NCBI GenBank assembly: GCA_946183785.1
Contig: CAMHCS010000016.1
Span: 1 to 64,000 of the forward strand
Length of the DNA: 64,000 nt
Origin: an uncultured Selenomonadales bacterium
Lineage (GTDB): Bacteria > Bacillota > Negativicutes > Selenomonadales > Selenomonadaceae
Direction: 5' to 3'
Positions 28,099 to 38,145 of this stretch are shown in pieces (position 1 is the stretch's first letter; the number at the start of each line of letters is the position of its first letter). The position numbers and the translations under genes are program-made. The notes beneath the pieces are model-generated. The model saw only the letters and a program-made list of their open reading frames with translations. It was not told the DNA's origin and searched no databases.

Positions 28099-29292
28099 TT
28101 ACTTATCTGCAATAGCCGCGAGCCCCGGCAGCGTCTTTCCTTCCAGATATTCCAGCGTCGCGCCGCCGCCCGTCGAGATATGGGAAATCTTGTCCGAAAG
28201 ACCGGTCTTTTTCAGCGCCGCGATCGAATCTCCTCCGCCGACGATACTGACCGCCCCGGCCTCCGTCGCCTCGGCTACCGCGTGAGCCACTGCCTCGGTG
28301 CCTTTCGCAAACGCGTCGAACTCGAAGACGCCCATCGGCCCGTTCCAGACGATGGTCTTCGCTCCTTTCAAAGCCTCGGCATACAGCTTCGCCGTCTCCG
28401 GGCCGCTGTCGAGCGCCTGCCAGCCGTTCTCGATGCGATCGACCTTGACCGTCTTGTGGTTCGCGTCCGCCTTGAAATCGTCGGCGACCTCCACATCTAC
28501 CGGCAGAACCAGCTTCACGTTGTTCGCGTGGGCTTTCGCCGCGAGCTTGCGCGCGAGCTCATATTTGTCCGGCTCGGTCAGTGATTTGCCGACATTCAGC
28601 CCCTGCGCGGCGAGGAACGTGTTCGCCATGCCGCCGCCGATGATAATCGTGTTGACCTTCTCGATCATGTTGTCGATGACAGCAATCTTATCCGAAACCT
28701 TCGCGCCGCCGAGAATCGCGACAAACGGACGCTCCGGCGCTTCGAGCGCCTTTCCGATGAAGTCCAGCTCCTTGCCGATCAGGTAGCCCGCCACTGTTTC
28801 CTTGTACTTCGTAATGCCCTCGTTCGAGGCGTGGCCGCGATGGGCGCAGCCAAATGCGTCGTCCACCACCACGTCCGCAAGGTCGGCCAGCTGCTTCGCA
28901 AAACCCGGATCGTTCTTCTCCTCTTCCGGGTGGAAGCGCAGATTTTCAAGCAAGAGCACCTCGCCCGGCTGGAGCTTCGCCGCCGCTTCCGTCGCAGGCG
29001 CGCCGACACAGTCTGCCGCAAAAGCCACGGGCTTGCCGAGAAGCTCCGACAGGCGCGCCGCCACCGGCTTCGTCGACATTTCCGGCACGACCTTCCCTTT
29101 CGGGCGCCCGAGGTGGCTCGCAAGAATGACCGCAGCGCCTTGCTTCAAAAGATATTCAATCGTCGGCAACGTCGCGCGGATACGCTTGTCGTTGGTGATG
29201 TTCTGATTCTCGTCCAGCGGCACGTTAAAATCCGCGCGCACGAATACTTTTTTCCCCTTGACGTCAATGTCTTCAAGTGTTTTCTTGGCCAT
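28099..29292 (-). CDS. pgk: Phosphoglycerate kinase
   Basis: A 397-residue enzyme with [14 protein letters not shown] (residues 17-30), HLGRPKG, and the C-terminal nucleotide-binding GGGDSIAA. It makes ATP from 1,3-bisphosphoglycerate. The start follows a GGGAGGG site; the longer frame crosses the terminator after gap. It is spaced 16 bases from tpiA. Confidence 0.96.
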   Translation of the reverse strand: MAKKTLEDIDVKGKKVFVRADFNVPLDENQNITNDKRIRATLPTIEYLLKQGAAVILASHLGRPKGKVVPEMSTKPVAARLSELLGKPVAFAADCVGAPATEAAAKLQPGEVLLLENLRFHPEEEKNDPGFAKQLADLADVVVDDAFGCAHRGHASNEGITKYKETVAGYLIGKELDFIGKALEAPERPFVAILGGAKVSDKIAVIDNMIEKVNTIIIGGGMANTFLAAQGLNVGKSLTEPDKYELARKLAAKAHANNVKLVLPVDVEVADDFKADANHKTVKVDRIENGWQALDSGPETAKLYAEALKGAKTIVWNGPMGVFEFDAFAKGTEAVAHAVAEATEAGAVSIVGGGDSIAALKKTGLSDKISHISTGGGATLEYLEGKTLPGLAAIADK

Positions 29293-29322
29293 GAAAAAAT
29301 CCCTCCCGTTCCTGAAAAAAAG

Positions 29323-29347
29323 ACCCGGCCCGTAAAAGGCCGGGCCT
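29323..29347 (-). terminator. Terminator between gap and pgk
   Basis: Read on the minus strand, GGCCCGGCC pairs with GGGCCGGGTC, followed by seven T residues. It would limit read-through from gap into pgk, giving gap its own expression level. Confidence 0.8.
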
Positions 29348-29377
29348 CTCAATATTACCCGAAATCACACGATATGC

Positions 29378-30391
29378 TTATTTCTGCACCAGCGTCTCCA
29401 AATACTTGATCGTGCGGACCATCTGGCTTGTGTAGCTGTTCTCGTTGTCGTACCACGAAACGACCTGCACCTGCGTCAACTCGTCGTTGATCGGGTTGAC
29501 CATCGTCTGCGTCGCGTCAAACAGCGAGCCGTAAGTCATACCGACAATGTCGCTGGAAACGATCTCGTCCGTGTTATAGCCGAAGGACTCGTTCGAAGCC
29601 GCCTTCATGGCCGCGTTGACCTCGTCCACAGTGACCTTGCCCTTGACGACGGCAATCAGGATCGTCGTGGACCCCGTCGGGGTCGGAACGCGCTGCGCCG
29701 CGCCAATCAGCTTGCCCTTCAGTTCAGGGATGACAAGGCCGATCGCCTTTGCCGCGCCTGTGGAGTTCGGAACGATATTGATAGCGGCGGCACGGGAGCG
29801 GCGAAGATCGCCCTTCCTCTGCGGGCCGTCCAGCGTCATCTGATCGCCGGTATAAGCGTGGATCGTCTGCATGATGCCGCTCTGGATCGGAGCCAGCTTG
29901 TGGAGAGCCGCCGTCATGGGAGCGAGGCAGTTCGTCGTGCAGGACGCCGCCGAAATCACATCGTCTTCCGGCTTCAGCGTCTTATGGTTGACGTTATAAA
30001 CAATAGTCGGCAAATCGTTGCCTGCCGGCGCGGAAATGACAACCTTCTTCGCGCCCGCTTTGATATGCGCGGAAGCTTTCTCCTTCGAGGTATAGAAGCC
30101 TGTGCACTCCAGCACGACGTCCACGGCCAGCTTGCCCCAGGGCAGATTCGCGGCGTCCGCTTCCTTAAAGATTTTGATCGTCTTGCCGTCCACCGTAATG
30201 CCGTCTTCCTCAGCTTTCACATCATGATCGTAACGGCCCTGCGTGGAATCGTACTTCAAAAGATGCGCGAGCATCTTCGGGCTCGTGAGGTCGTTGATCG
30301 CGACAATCTCATACCCCTCGGCGGCAAACATCTGACGGAACGCCAGACGACCGATACGCCCAAACCCGTTGATTGCTACTTTTACTGCCAT
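29378..30391 (-). CDS. gap: Glyceraldehyde-3-phosphate dehydrogenase, type I
   Basis: A 337-residue enzyme: [11 protein letters not shown]-binding motif at residues 7-14, catalytic Cys in [12 protein letters not shown], and the substrate-binding ATQTMVNP region. It oxidises and phosphorylates glyceraldehyde-3-phosphate. ATG 30391 follows TAGGAGG. It heads the glycolytic cluster. Confidence 0.96.
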   Translation of the reverse strand: MAVKVAINGFGRIGRLAFRQMFAAEGYEIVAINDLTSPKMLAHLLKYDSTQGRYDHDVKAEEDGITVDGKTIKIFKEADAANLPWGKLAVDVVLECTGFYTSKEKASAHIKAGAKKVVISAPAGNDLPTIVYNVNHKTLKPEDDVISAASCTTNCLAPMTAALHKLAPIQSGIMQTIHAYTGDQMTLDGPQRKGDLRRSRAAAINIVPNSTGAAKAIGLVIPELKGKLIGAAQRVPTPTGSTTILIAVVKGKVTVDEVNAAMKAASNESFGYNTDEIVSSDIVGMTYGSLFDATQTMVNPINDELTQVQVVSWYDNENSYTSQMVRTIKYLETLVQK

Positions 30392-30513
30392 AAGACACAG
30401 CCTCCTAAAAATAAAAATTTTGACCCATTCGGGAAAATATCCCCAGTTGTCCGAAAAATCCTGCTTTTTATTATACCGCAAACCGCCTGCAAACGCAACG
30501 GAAAACAACGCGG

Positions 30514-31890
30514 TCAAACGTCCGCTTTTTTTCCGGCTTTTTCCAATGCCAGCTCCGCCTGCACTCGAATCGCGCACTCCAATCTTTTTTTCTGGATTGC
30601 GCAGCCGACTTCGTAAGGCTCTCGGATGTCGCCGTGGAACAGTTCGGCGTTCGCGTGGCAGCCGCCGCTGCAAAAGAACCGCGCCCAGCAATCCGCGCAC
30701 TTCGGCTTGTTCAGTACATGGCTCTCACGGAAATATTTCGGCAGGTCCTTATTTGTCACGCCCTCGAAAACCGAGCCGAGACGGTAGCCGCCGCGCCCGA
30801 CGAACTGGTGGCACGGGTAGAGGTCGCCGTTCGCCGCCACCGCATAATACTCATGGCCCGCGCCGCAACCCGACAGCCGTTTCGCGACGCAGGGCCCGCC
30901 CGACAAATCCATGTTGAAGTGAAAAAAGAAAAATCCCCTGCCCTCTCGATGACGTTTGAGATAAGCCTCTGTCAGCCGGTCATATTCCTCATAGACGCGC
31001 GGCAAGTTCGACTCCTTGATTGCGTAAGGCGCGTCCTTAGCGACGACCGGCTCCACGGACAGCACGTCGAAGCCCGCGTCCGCCATCGAAAGCACATCCT
31101 TCGTAAAATCGAGGTTATATTTCGTATAAGTGCCGCGCAGATAATAGTCTTTGCCGCCGCGGGAGTCCACCATCGCCCGAAAGTTTTTCAACACCCGGTC
31201 ATAGGTACCATTGCCTCCCGCGTCGGGACGCATACGATCGTGAACCTCGCGCCGCCCGTCGAGGGACAGCACTAGACTCACGCGGTTCGCGTTCAACCAG
31301 TTTCGTGTGTCCTCATCAAGCAAGAGTCCGTTGGTCGTCAGCGTCAGCTTGAAGATTTTACCCGTCTCTTTTTCGCGGCGGCGCACATATTCGGTCACAT
31401 GCTTCACCACGGAGAGATTCACCAGCGGCTCGCCGCCGAAGAAGTCGATCTCGCAATGCTTTCGCCCTTTGCTGTGCCCGATGATATACTCGACCGCCGC
31501 CTCGCCGACTTCGTTGCTCATCAGCTCGCGTTTGCCGCCGTATTCGCCCGTCCCCGCGAAGCAGTATCCGCAGCGCAGATTGCAGTCGTGGGCGACCATC
31601 AGGCACATGGATTTTACGACGCCCTCCGCCGCAAAGGTCGGCGGCACGTCGATATCCGGCGCGAAAAGCTGCTTCGCGTCCATCAGCTCGTGGAGCTCCG
31701 AAAGGACTTCGCGAAGCTCCGATTCCGGGTACTTGCCGGAAAGCGCCTGTGCCGCCTCGTCGTCGTTCGTCCCGTCGAAGACGTCCAGCAAATCAAAAGT
31801 CATGCGGTCGATCAAATGCACAGCGGCGCTGTTCACATCCAAAAGAATGTATTCGCCGCCCTGCTCGAATTTATGGATTCTTTCTTTCAT
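30514..31890 (-). CDS. scfB: SCIFF peptide maturase, radical SAM/SPASM protein
   Basis: A 458-residue protein. An N-terminal RiPP-recognition-like segment (residues 1-90) precedes the radical SAM cluster motif CNLRCGYC and a SPASM domain with cysteines in PCHQF and [14 protein letters not shown]. ScfB family enzymes install thioether crosslinks in the six-cysteine SCIFF peptide (ranthipeptide class). Its substrate gene lies immediately upstream at 31953-32090. ATG 31890 replaces a longer frame that crosses the intervening terminator. Confidence 0.93.
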   Translation of the reverse strand: MKERIHKFEQGGEYILLDVNSAAVHLIDRMTFDLLDVFDGTNDDEAAQALSGKYPESELREVLSELHELMDAKQLFAPDIDVPPTFAAEGVVKSMCLMVAHDCNLRCGYCFAGTGEYGGKRELMSNEVGEAAVEYIIGHSKGRKHCEIDFFGGEPLVNLSVVKHVTEYVRRREKETGKIFKLTLTTNGLLLDEDTRNWLNANRVSLVLSLDGRREVHDRMRPDAGGNGTYDRVLKNFRAMVDSRGGKDYYLRGTYTKYNLDFTKDVLSMADAGFDVLSVEPVVAKDAPYAIKESNLPRVYEEYDRLTEAYLKRHREGRGFFFFHFNMDLSGGPCVAKRLSGCGAGHEYYAVAANGDLYPCHQFVGRGGYRLGSVFEGVTNKDLPKYFRESHVLNKPKCADCWARFFCSGGCHANAELFHGDIREPYEVGCAIQKKRLECAIRVQAELALEKAGKKADV

Positions 31891-31915
31891 TGCAGTTTTT
31901 ATCTCCCAAAAGAAA

Positions 31916-31940
31916 AGGAGATGCCGTTCGGGCATCCCCG
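31916..31940 (-). terminator. Terminator or attenuator between scfA and scfB
   Basis: On the minus strand GGGATGCC and GGCATCTCC form a stem with a five-base loop and a TTTTCTTTT tail. It probably allows more peptide mRNA than maturase mRNA. Confidence 0.75.
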
Positions 31941-31952
31941 CTTCTTATCCTT

Positions 31953-32090
31953 TTACTTCTCGCAAGTCTGATTGCCTACAGTGCAGCTCGTCTTGCAGGC
32001 GGACTGGCAGGATGCCTGGCACTCGCCGCAGCCGCCCTTCTTTATCGTCTCCTGGAGCGTCGGCTTGTTGACCGTCTGAATATGCTTCAT
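31953..32090 (-). CDS. scfA: Six-cysteine SCIFF precursor peptide
   Basis: A 45-residue peptide starting MKHIQTVNKPTLQETIKKGG and then holding exactly six Cys residues spaced through the C-terminal half (GCGECQASC, SACKTSC, final C). The leader plus six-Cys core is the definition of the SCIFF family. An AGGAGGAGA ribosome site precedes the ATG. The maturase gene scfB lies directly downstream. The biological role of the mature peptide is not known. Confidence 0.95.
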   Translation of the reverse strand: MKHIQTVNKPTLQETIKKGGCGECQASCQSACKTSCTVGNQTCEK

Positions 32091-32156
32091 CGTCTCTCCT
32101 CCTCTGCAAAGATATATATTCATTGTACCCTTTTTTTCATTCATGCGCAAGCCGCG

Positions 32157-33818
32157 TCACGATTTTCCTTTTCCTTCTTCCGTTTTCAAATCTTCCGGCG
32201 CGAGAATCAAAAGCACGGGAAGGTTTGACGCACCCGGCGGCGAGAACTCAAAAAAGATCGGCGGCTTCGCCCGGTATGTGCCAAGCTCCGAAAGCTCCGC
32301 CGACGTCGGCAACGTCGTCGTATTTTCCTTTCCCAACGGCGGATGAAAACTATTTTCGCCGAAATAATAGACCCGCCCATCCGGCACGTTCACAAGCTTC
32401 GTCCCCGACGCGCCCGCCTCAATACGGAGCGCGCCCGCAAAGGCTCCGCCCATCGGGCTGAGGAAATACTTTGCCCTGTACCGCGAGGACGCTTCGATGC
32501 GATACAGCATACCGTAATTCCCCACATTCGTGACGAGGCTGCCATCCGTTGCGTCCACCCCCGCGTGATATTTATCGCGCTCACCGTCGACCAGTACGAC
32601 GCAGGCGACGCCGTCATCCTCCGGATCGTAGCTTTCCAGCCGTATGACGCGATCCATGCCAATGAAAGTGCCGCGCAGCCGATGCTCGTCGGCGGGCAGT
32701 ACTTCCGCCTCGTCGACATATTTCAAAGGATTTTTATTGGCGGGATAGCAAAGGACTGTGACGCGAACCGGCGCGGACGCGGTAAAATCCACCATGCCGG
32801 AAACCAGCTCGCCGGGGTTCAGGATCGTCTTGTCCATTTCCTCTAAAAGAAGACGCCGCTCCTCCGAAGCGATATACATCTTTTCCGTACCGTGTTCGTC
32901 GGAAAAATATGCCTGCTGAAGCCCTTTACCGACTTTAAAATAGTCCGTACTGGGGGCCGCCGTTGCGCGGCGCGTGACGCGCACCACCGCGTATTGCCCG
33001 TCCACGCTCTCCAAAACGACGGCGACCTTGTACTTCTTTTTCGTATCGTTCAGATGATAGTAAAAGACCCTCGCGTCGCCCTTGACGACGTCGGTGTAGA
33101 GAACGCCCGGCTGTCTCACATACTCGGGGCTGTCGGAAAACAGCAATGTGCCGCCCGTATCGACGAACTCCGCGTGCAAAAGCTTCATCGGATATTCTTT
33201 GACAACATGAAGCGACGGCTTCCCCTCCAGCGCGGCGGCAACGCCCTGCGTGCGCTCCCTCGCACGACGCAACAGCTGCTGCAAAAAGCTCTCGCCTGTC
33301 GTAACGTCCGCCTCCTCCGTCGTCGTCTCCGGCTGCCGCTTCGCTTCCCCGGCAGTTTTTTGTTCTGATTCCGCCGCGCGCTTCACTTCCTCGACGGCCT
33401 TTTGTTCCGCCTCCGCCGGTTGATGTTTCTCCGTTTCCTCAGTTTGCCGTTCGCGCTCGCGAGCCTCTTCCTCCTGCGCCTCTATTTGGCGGCGCTCCTC
33501 CGTCGTCCGGGCTTCCCTCTCCCCGCGCGCTCCGTTTTGCTCTTCTTCCTCCAACTCCTCGTCGACGTCCTCTTCGTCTTCCTGATTCTTGACAGCGCGT
33601 CGTTCCGCATCCCGCCGTTCCCATTCCTCGGCGGCGCGTCGACGCGTTTCCGCCTGCTCCCGAAGCCGGGCGTCGCGCGCTTCCTCCTCGAGGCGTTCCC
33701 GCCGCTCGCGGTGAACCCGCTCGATGTATTCTTCGGCCAGATGCCGCGCCGACGCCGAAGGCGCCGCGCCGAAAACCGTCAGCGCCGCCAACACCGCTGC
33801 GATTGCTCTCCCCTTCAT
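32157..33818 (-). CDS. Exported protein with a long Glu/Arg-rich coiled-coil
   Basis: A 553-residue protein. A signal peptide (MKGRAIAAVLAALTVFGAAP) is followed by about 150 residues of highly charged helix (repeated E, R, A, Q; for example ERVHRERRERLEEE), probably a coiled coil. The remaining C-terminal part of about 350 residues looks globular and beta-rich. I recognise no family. ATG 33818 follows GGGAGGA. It may span or decorate the cell envelope (inference from signal plus coil). Confidence 0.75.
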   Translation of the reverse strand: MKGRAIAAVLAALTVFGAAPSASARHLAEEYIERVHRERRERLEEEARDARLREQAETRRRAAEEWERRDAERRAVKNQEDEEDVDEELEEEEQNGARGEREARTTEERRQIEAQEEEARERERQTEETEKHQPAEAEQKAVEEVKRAAESEQKTAGEAKRQPETTTEEADVTTGESFLQQLLRRARERTQGVAAALEGKPSLHVVKEYPMKLLHAEFVDTGGTLLFSDSPEYVRQPGVLYTDVVKGDARVFYYHLNDTKKKYKVAVVLESVDGQYAVVRVTRRATAAPSTDYFKVGKGLQQAYFSDEHGTEKMYIASEERRLLLEEMDKTILNPGELVSGMVDFTASAPVRVTVLCYPANKNPLKYVDEAEVLPADEHRLRGTFIGMDRVIRLESYDPEDDGVACVVLVDGERDKYHAGVDATDGSLVTNVGNYGMLYRIEASSRYRAKYFLSPMGGAFAGALRIEAGASGTKLVNVPDGRVYYFGENSFHPPLGKENTTTLPTSAELSELGTYRAKPPIFFEFSPPGASNLPVLLILAPEDLKTEEGKGKS

Positions 33819-33843
33819 TCGGTCCGTCCTCCCGCCGCCGTGA

Positions 33844-34704
33844 TTATTCCATAGCGCCCACATTCTGCCCAAGCCCCAAGAGCGTCATGGCTTTCGCTTT
33901 CCAAATCCGGAAACGGAATTCCCTGACCCCGAAATGCGGCGGAGGGACGTTGGTTCGAAGCAGCCGGTACGGATCGGTCTGGAACGTGTTCAGACCGGCG
34001 TCGCCTGTGACCGCCGCCAGGTATTCCTCTTCCTTCAGAATGCCTGGCAGGAATTTATCGTATTTTCCGTTCGGATAAGACAGCACGAAAATCGTCTTAA
34101 GCCCCTTCCACTCCATCATCAGCTTCGACTTTTGCACTTCGTCCCGCGCCTCTTCCAGCGTCATTTCCGTCAGCGGGCGGTGATTCGCCGTATGGCTGCC
34201 CAGCTCGACGCCACGCTTTTCCATGTCCTGCAGCTGGTCCCATGTCAGGTACCCCGGCAAGCCGATGTCGTTCGTCACCATGAAAACGGTCGCCTTCATG
34301 CCGCGCTTTTCAAGAATCGGAAGCGCTTCCGTATAGTTGTCGCTGTACCCGTCGTCGAAGGTCACGACCACGGGCTTTTCGGGAAGCTTCTGCTTGCCCT
34401 TTTTCGCTTTCAGGAAATCAAGTACGGAGATTGCCGTGTAGCCGTCCTCTTTCAGCGCGTCCATCTGCGCCGCGAAATCCGCCGTCGAGACCGTATACTC
34501 GTCCTTCGTGCGGTCGTTGACCTTGTGATACTCCAGGATCAGCATACCCTGCGGCGGATGCATCTCCACCATCGCCGCCAGGGCGCCGCCCAGCATCAGG
34601 ACAAGAAACAGCAGCAACAGGATCAGGCGGAACAGCCAACCCCCGCCTCCCGATCTTTCATGTATCTCCGATCTTCCATATCCGGCCACATAAATCTTTC
34701 CCAA
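33844..34704 (-). CDS. Polysaccharide deacetylase (NodB domain), membrane anchored
   Basis: A 286-residue protein with a single N-terminal membrane helix (about residues 23-45) and a NodB deacetylase domain: TFDDGYSDN (metal Asp) and SHTANHRPLT (metal His pair). It should remove acetyl groups from an extracytoplasmic sugar polymer. TTG 34704 is the likely start, nine bases after GGGAGG; TTG 34710 is too close to that site. No sugar-polymer operon surrounds it. Confidence 0.83.
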   Translation of the reverse strand: MGKIYVAGYGRSEIHERSGGGGWLFRLILLLLFLVLMLGGALAAMVEMHPPQGMLILEYHKVNDRTKDEYTVSTADFAAQMDALKEDGYTAISVLDFLKAKKGKQKLPEKPVVVTFDDGYSDNYTEALPILEKRGMKATVFMVTNDIGLPGYLTWDQLQDMEKRGVELGSHTANHRPLTEMTLEEARDEVQKSKLMMEWKGLKTIFVLSYPNGKYDKFLPGILKEEEYLAAVTGDAGLNTFQTDPYRLLRTNVPPPHFGVREFRFRIWKAKAMTLLGLGQNVGAME

Positions 34705-34769
34705 GACCAATGGCCTCCCTTCATTCTTAATCGTTGTAGTGCCGGCGAACCGCCTTCGCCGTCTTACGC

Positions 34770-35699
34770 TTATCCTTCCGCCTGCTCCGCCGCCAACTCC
34801 ATCAGCCGCCGCAGCCGGTGATTGACGCCGGACCGTCCGACGCCAAGCTCCGCGCCGAGCTCTGAAAGAGAAGCCTCGGGATGAGCGAGCCGAGCTTCTG
34901 CCGCCGCCCGAAGCCCCGGCGCGAGCTTCGCAAGACCGCCCGATGCCGCGAAGGAGCGGATCGCGGCCACCTGCCGCGCCGCCGCCGCCGCCGTCTTACT
35001 CAAATTCGCCGTTTCACAGTTCACAAGGCGGTTGACCTGATTTCTGACCTCCTTGATGTTGCGCGCGGCTTCAAAGGCCGTCGCCGCCTCCTCGGCGCCG
35101 GCCATCGCGAGGAAATCAAGAATCGCGTCGCCTTCCTTCAAATAGACGACGTAATCTTCCTTACGCCCGGTCAGTCCCGCCGAGAAGCCGAGGCGATGAA
35201 GCAGCGCCTGTAAAAGCTCCGCAAACTGATAATTCGTCGTAACATACTCTAAATGGCATGACGCCTCAGGCCGGCTCACGCTTCCCCCGGCAAGGAACGC
35301 GCCTCGTAAATAGGAGACGCGGCAGCATTTACGCCGCAGGAGTGTAGTTTTTCCGCCGGAAGAAATGGCCTCCGGTGAAAGCCCAAGCTCCGAGAGCAAC
35401 ACTCCTACCGTCGCGCCCGGCACCACGCGCACAGTATAGCTTTTCATTTTCCCCAGCCGCCGGGACCGACGCACAACGACTTCCGTCCCCATGGCGCCCG
35501 CTTCCCGAAGCAGGACGAGCGTCCGTCGCGCCACCGCCGCATGCTCCGTCGAAAACGCGAGCCCTAGCGAACGATTCGCGCCCAGCGTCAGCGACGCACC
35601 CATACGGAGCAGTCCAGCCAGCTCCGCCCGCTCGCAGCATTCTTTCGACAGCGGCAGACGTGCCAGCTCATTCTTTACATCGCCGGAAAAAGAAGGCAT
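34770..35699 (-). CDS. whiA: DNA-binding protein WhiA
   Basis: A 309-residue protein with the LAGLIDADG-derived N-terminal fold (residues 1-200, LAGLLRMGASLTL near the start) and a C-terminal helix-turn-helix (SLSELGAELGVGRSGVNHRLRRL). WhiA is a conserved regulator in Gram-positive-type genomes. It is four bases from yvcK, in the common rapZ-yvcK-whiA order. Confidence 0.94.
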   Translation of the reverse strand: MPSFSGDVKNELARLPLSKECCERAELAGLLRMGASLTLGANRSLGLAFSTEHAAVARRTLVLLREAGAMGTEVVVRRSRRLGKMKSYTVRVVPGATVGVLLSELGLSPEAISSGGKTTLLRRKCCRVSYLRGAFLAGGSVSRPEASCHLEYVTTNYQFAELLQALLHRLGFSAGLTGRKEDYVVYLKEGDAILDFLAMAGAEEAATAFEAARNIKEVRNQVNRLVNCETANLSKTAAAAARQVAAIRSFAASGGLAKLAPGLRAAAEARLAHPEASLSELGAELGVGRSGVNHRLRRLMELAAEQAEG

Positions 35700-35702
35700 T
35701 TC

Positions 35703-36998
35703 TCACGCCCCCAGTCCGTACACCATTTTCATGACCGCGTCTCGAAGCTTCACCGGGTCGTGATGGCCGGCATCCTCCTCGCTCATGATGTCCGCCTGCA
35801 CAAAGCCAACGCCAAGCTTGTTCAGCGCCTCGCGGTCCACCGCCACCGGGTACGAGCCTTTCGCCGCGTAGCCCGCCAACATCTTTTCCGAGATTGGCCC
35901 GGAATTGACCAGAACGTAATCGACGACGCCCTTTCCCGCGTGCTCGAGAATCGCCTTGACGTGCATCGACGCCGTGTAGCCGTCCGTTTCTCCTGGCTGC
36001 GTCATCACGTTGCAGATATAGATTTTCACCGCGCGGCTGCGGCGAAGCGTCTCCGCCATGCCGTCCACGAGGAGGTTCGGCAGAATGCTCGTATAAAGAC
36101 TGCCCGGCCCCAGAATCACTGCGTCCGCCGTGCGGATTGCCTCAAGCGCCGTCCCGACAGCCTGCGCGTGCTCCGGGAACAGCCTGACACGGCGGATGCG
36201 TTTTTTTGCCTCGGGGATATGAGACTCGCCCTCGACCACCGTGCCGTCCTCCATCACCGCGTCAAGCCGCACATGCTCTTTGCTCGCGGGCAAGACTCGA
36301 CCCTTGACCACGAGGACTTTCGACGCCTCGACCAGAGCCGTCTCCATGTCCCCAGTCACCTCGTTCATCGCCGCGATGAAGAGATTCCCGAAGCTGTGCC
36401 CCGCCAAAGTGCCCTCGCCCTCGAAACGGTACTGGAACAATTTCTCCATTAACGGCTCGGTGTCCGCCAAAGCCACAAGACAATTCCGAAGGTCGCCGGG
36501 CGGAATGATGCCCAGTTCCTCCCGGAGCCGTCCCGACGAGCCGCCGTCGTCCGCCACCGTCACGATGGCCGTCACGTTGCTCGTCGCTTCTTTGATCCCG
36601 CGGAGCAGCGTCGAAAGCCCATGGCCTCCGCCGATTACCGCGATGGACGGCCCTCTGCCGAGCTTCCGCTTCTCGTAGATCATATCGACGAGATTGCCGG
36701 AATTCTCCGGCAGCAGAACGAGAATCACCGAGCGAATGACGAACCGCGTCGCCGCCAGCATGATCGCGACGCCCACCAGCACGACAAGCGCCCCGACGAG
36801 AGCCGTCGCCGTGTAGTCGTATGAACCGCGCCATGTATAGACAAAGCGAAAAATCGCTTCCTCAATCTGGTCGAGATACTTGTAGTTAAAAATCAAAGCC
36901 AGCCCCATGCTCACGAGGAACACGCCCGCCGCAAAAAGTAACAGCCATCGCTTGAACTTCATGCCCGGGTACAGCCATTTCAGCAAATGCCAATGCAT
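35703..36998 (-). CDS. yvcK: YvcK/CofD-like gluconeogenesis factor
   Basis: A 431-residue protein with two N-terminal membrane helices (about residues 18-36 and 62-85) and then the CofD-like fold starting PSIAVIGGGHGLSTLLRG. Bacillus YvcK is needed for gluconeogenic growth and cell shape and binds UDP-sugars. The membrane helices are an extra compared with Bacillus YvcK. It lies between rapZ and whiA. Confidence 0.92.
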   Translation of the reverse strand: MHWHLLKWLYPGMKFKRWLLLFAAGVFLVSMGLALIFNYKYLDQIEEAIFRFVYTWRGSYDYTATALVGALVVLVGVAIMLAATRFVIRSVILVLLPENSGNLVDMIYEKRKLGRGPSIAVIGGGHGLSTLLRGIKEATSNVTAIVTVADDGGSSGRLREELGIIPPGDLRNCLVALADTEPLMEKLFQYRFEGEGTLAGHSFGNLFIAAMNEVTGDMETALVEASKVLVVKGRVLPASKEHVRLDAVMEDGTVVEGESHIPEAKKRIRRVRLFPEHAQAVGTALEAIRTADAVILGPGSLYTSILPNLLVDGMAETLRRSRAVKIYICNVMTQPGETDGYTASMHVKAILEHAGKGVVDYVLVNSGPISEKMLAGYAAKGSYPVAVDREALNKLGVGFVQADIMSEEDAGHHDPVKLRDAVMKMVYGLGA

Positions 36999-37004
36999 TG
37001 CGTC

Positions 37005-37904
37005 TCAAACCTCCTGCGGCATATGCTCCCGCACATCGTTCTTCATCAAATCGCGATGCTCCAGCGTCGCCTGGTAACCGAGCCTTGTCACCAACTCGAA
37101 AATATGCTTTGCGATGAAAACCGAACGGTGCATGCCGCCCGTGCAGCCTACCGCGATTACGAGCTGATTTTTCCCTTCCTTTATGTACTCGGGTACAAGA
37201 AACGTCAGCATATCGTCGAGCCGTTTCTCAAACGACTTCGTCACCCTCGATTTCTCGATATATGCGCCGACCTCCGGCATCATGCCGCTCTTGTGCTTGA
37301 GTTTCTCTTCATAGAACGGGTTCGGCAGGAAACGCACGTCGAACACGAGATCGGCGTCCATCGGCAGACCGAACTTGAAACCGAAGGAGAGCACGTTGAC
37401 ATTGAAGTTTTCTCCCTCCGCCGCGCCGAACAGACGGATAATCTTTGATTTCAGCGTCGTCTTCTTCAGCTCCGACGTGTCGATGATATACGTCGCTTTC
37501 TCCCGTATCCGTGAAAGCTGCACACGCTCCTTCGCAATACCCTCGGGCAGACGCGAGCTCGGCGCCATCGGATGACGACGGCGCGTCTCCTTGTATCTCC
37601 GAATAATTGCGTCGTCCGACGCGTCCATGAACAAAAGCTCATAGCGCACGCCGTCGCGCTCCATCTCCTCCAAAACATGCAGAAACGTATCAAAAAACTC
37701 GCGGCTACGCGTGTCCACCACAAGCGCCACTTTCGCAATATGCCCGCCAGACTGCGCGCAGAGCTCCGCAAATTTTGGGATAAACACCGGCGGCAGATTG
37801 TCCACGCAGAAAAATCCGAGATCCTCCAGATAACGGTAAGCCTGCGTCTTCCCGCCGCCCGACATACCCGTCACGATCACAAAACGATAATTCCCCTGCT
37901 CCAC
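37005..37904 (-). CDS. rapZ: RapZ family P-loop protein (YvcJ)
   Basis: A 299-residue protein with the Walker A motif GMSGGGKT near residue 12 and the family sequences CVDNLPP and GCTGGMHRSVF. RapZ in E. coli regulates glucosamine-6-phosphate synthase through an sRNA; YvcJ in Bacillus is a nucleotide-binding protein. GTG 37904 is chosen because GGGAGG lies seven bases upstream. The alternative ATG 37928 lacks a good site and adds eight residues. Confidence 0.9.
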   Translation of the reverse strand: MEQGNYRFVIVTGMSGGGKTQAYRYLEDLGFFCVDNLPPVFIPKFAELCAQSGGHIAKVALVVDTRSREFFDTFLHVLEEMERDGVRYELLFMDASDDAIIRRYKETRRRHPMAPSSRLPEGIAKERVQLSRIREKATYIIDTSELKKTTLKSKIIRLFGAAEGENFNVNVLSFGFKFGLPMDADLVFDVRFLPNPFYEEKLKHKSGMMPEVGAYIEKSRVTKSFEKRLDDMLTFLVPEYIKEGKNQLVIAVGCTGGMHRSVFIAKHIFELVTRLGYQATLEHRDLMKNDVREHMPQEV

Positions 37905-38145
37905 GACTTCGCCTCCCGGAAAATACATGTTCCCAACCTTTTCCTTTATATCGTAATATCATATCATCTTTCCGCGACTTTTTCACCCCGTAATTTCGAT
38001 TTTGCTCTTCCGCAAAAAGGGCCGGAACCTCCACCCATTGCCTGCGAGGATCCCCTCCCCAGTATGAGAGGGCTATGCGTCCATATGGCGAAATTAATGG
38101 CCAAAGTGATAATCAATGTTTTCTAAAAAAGGAAGCTTCAAAATT

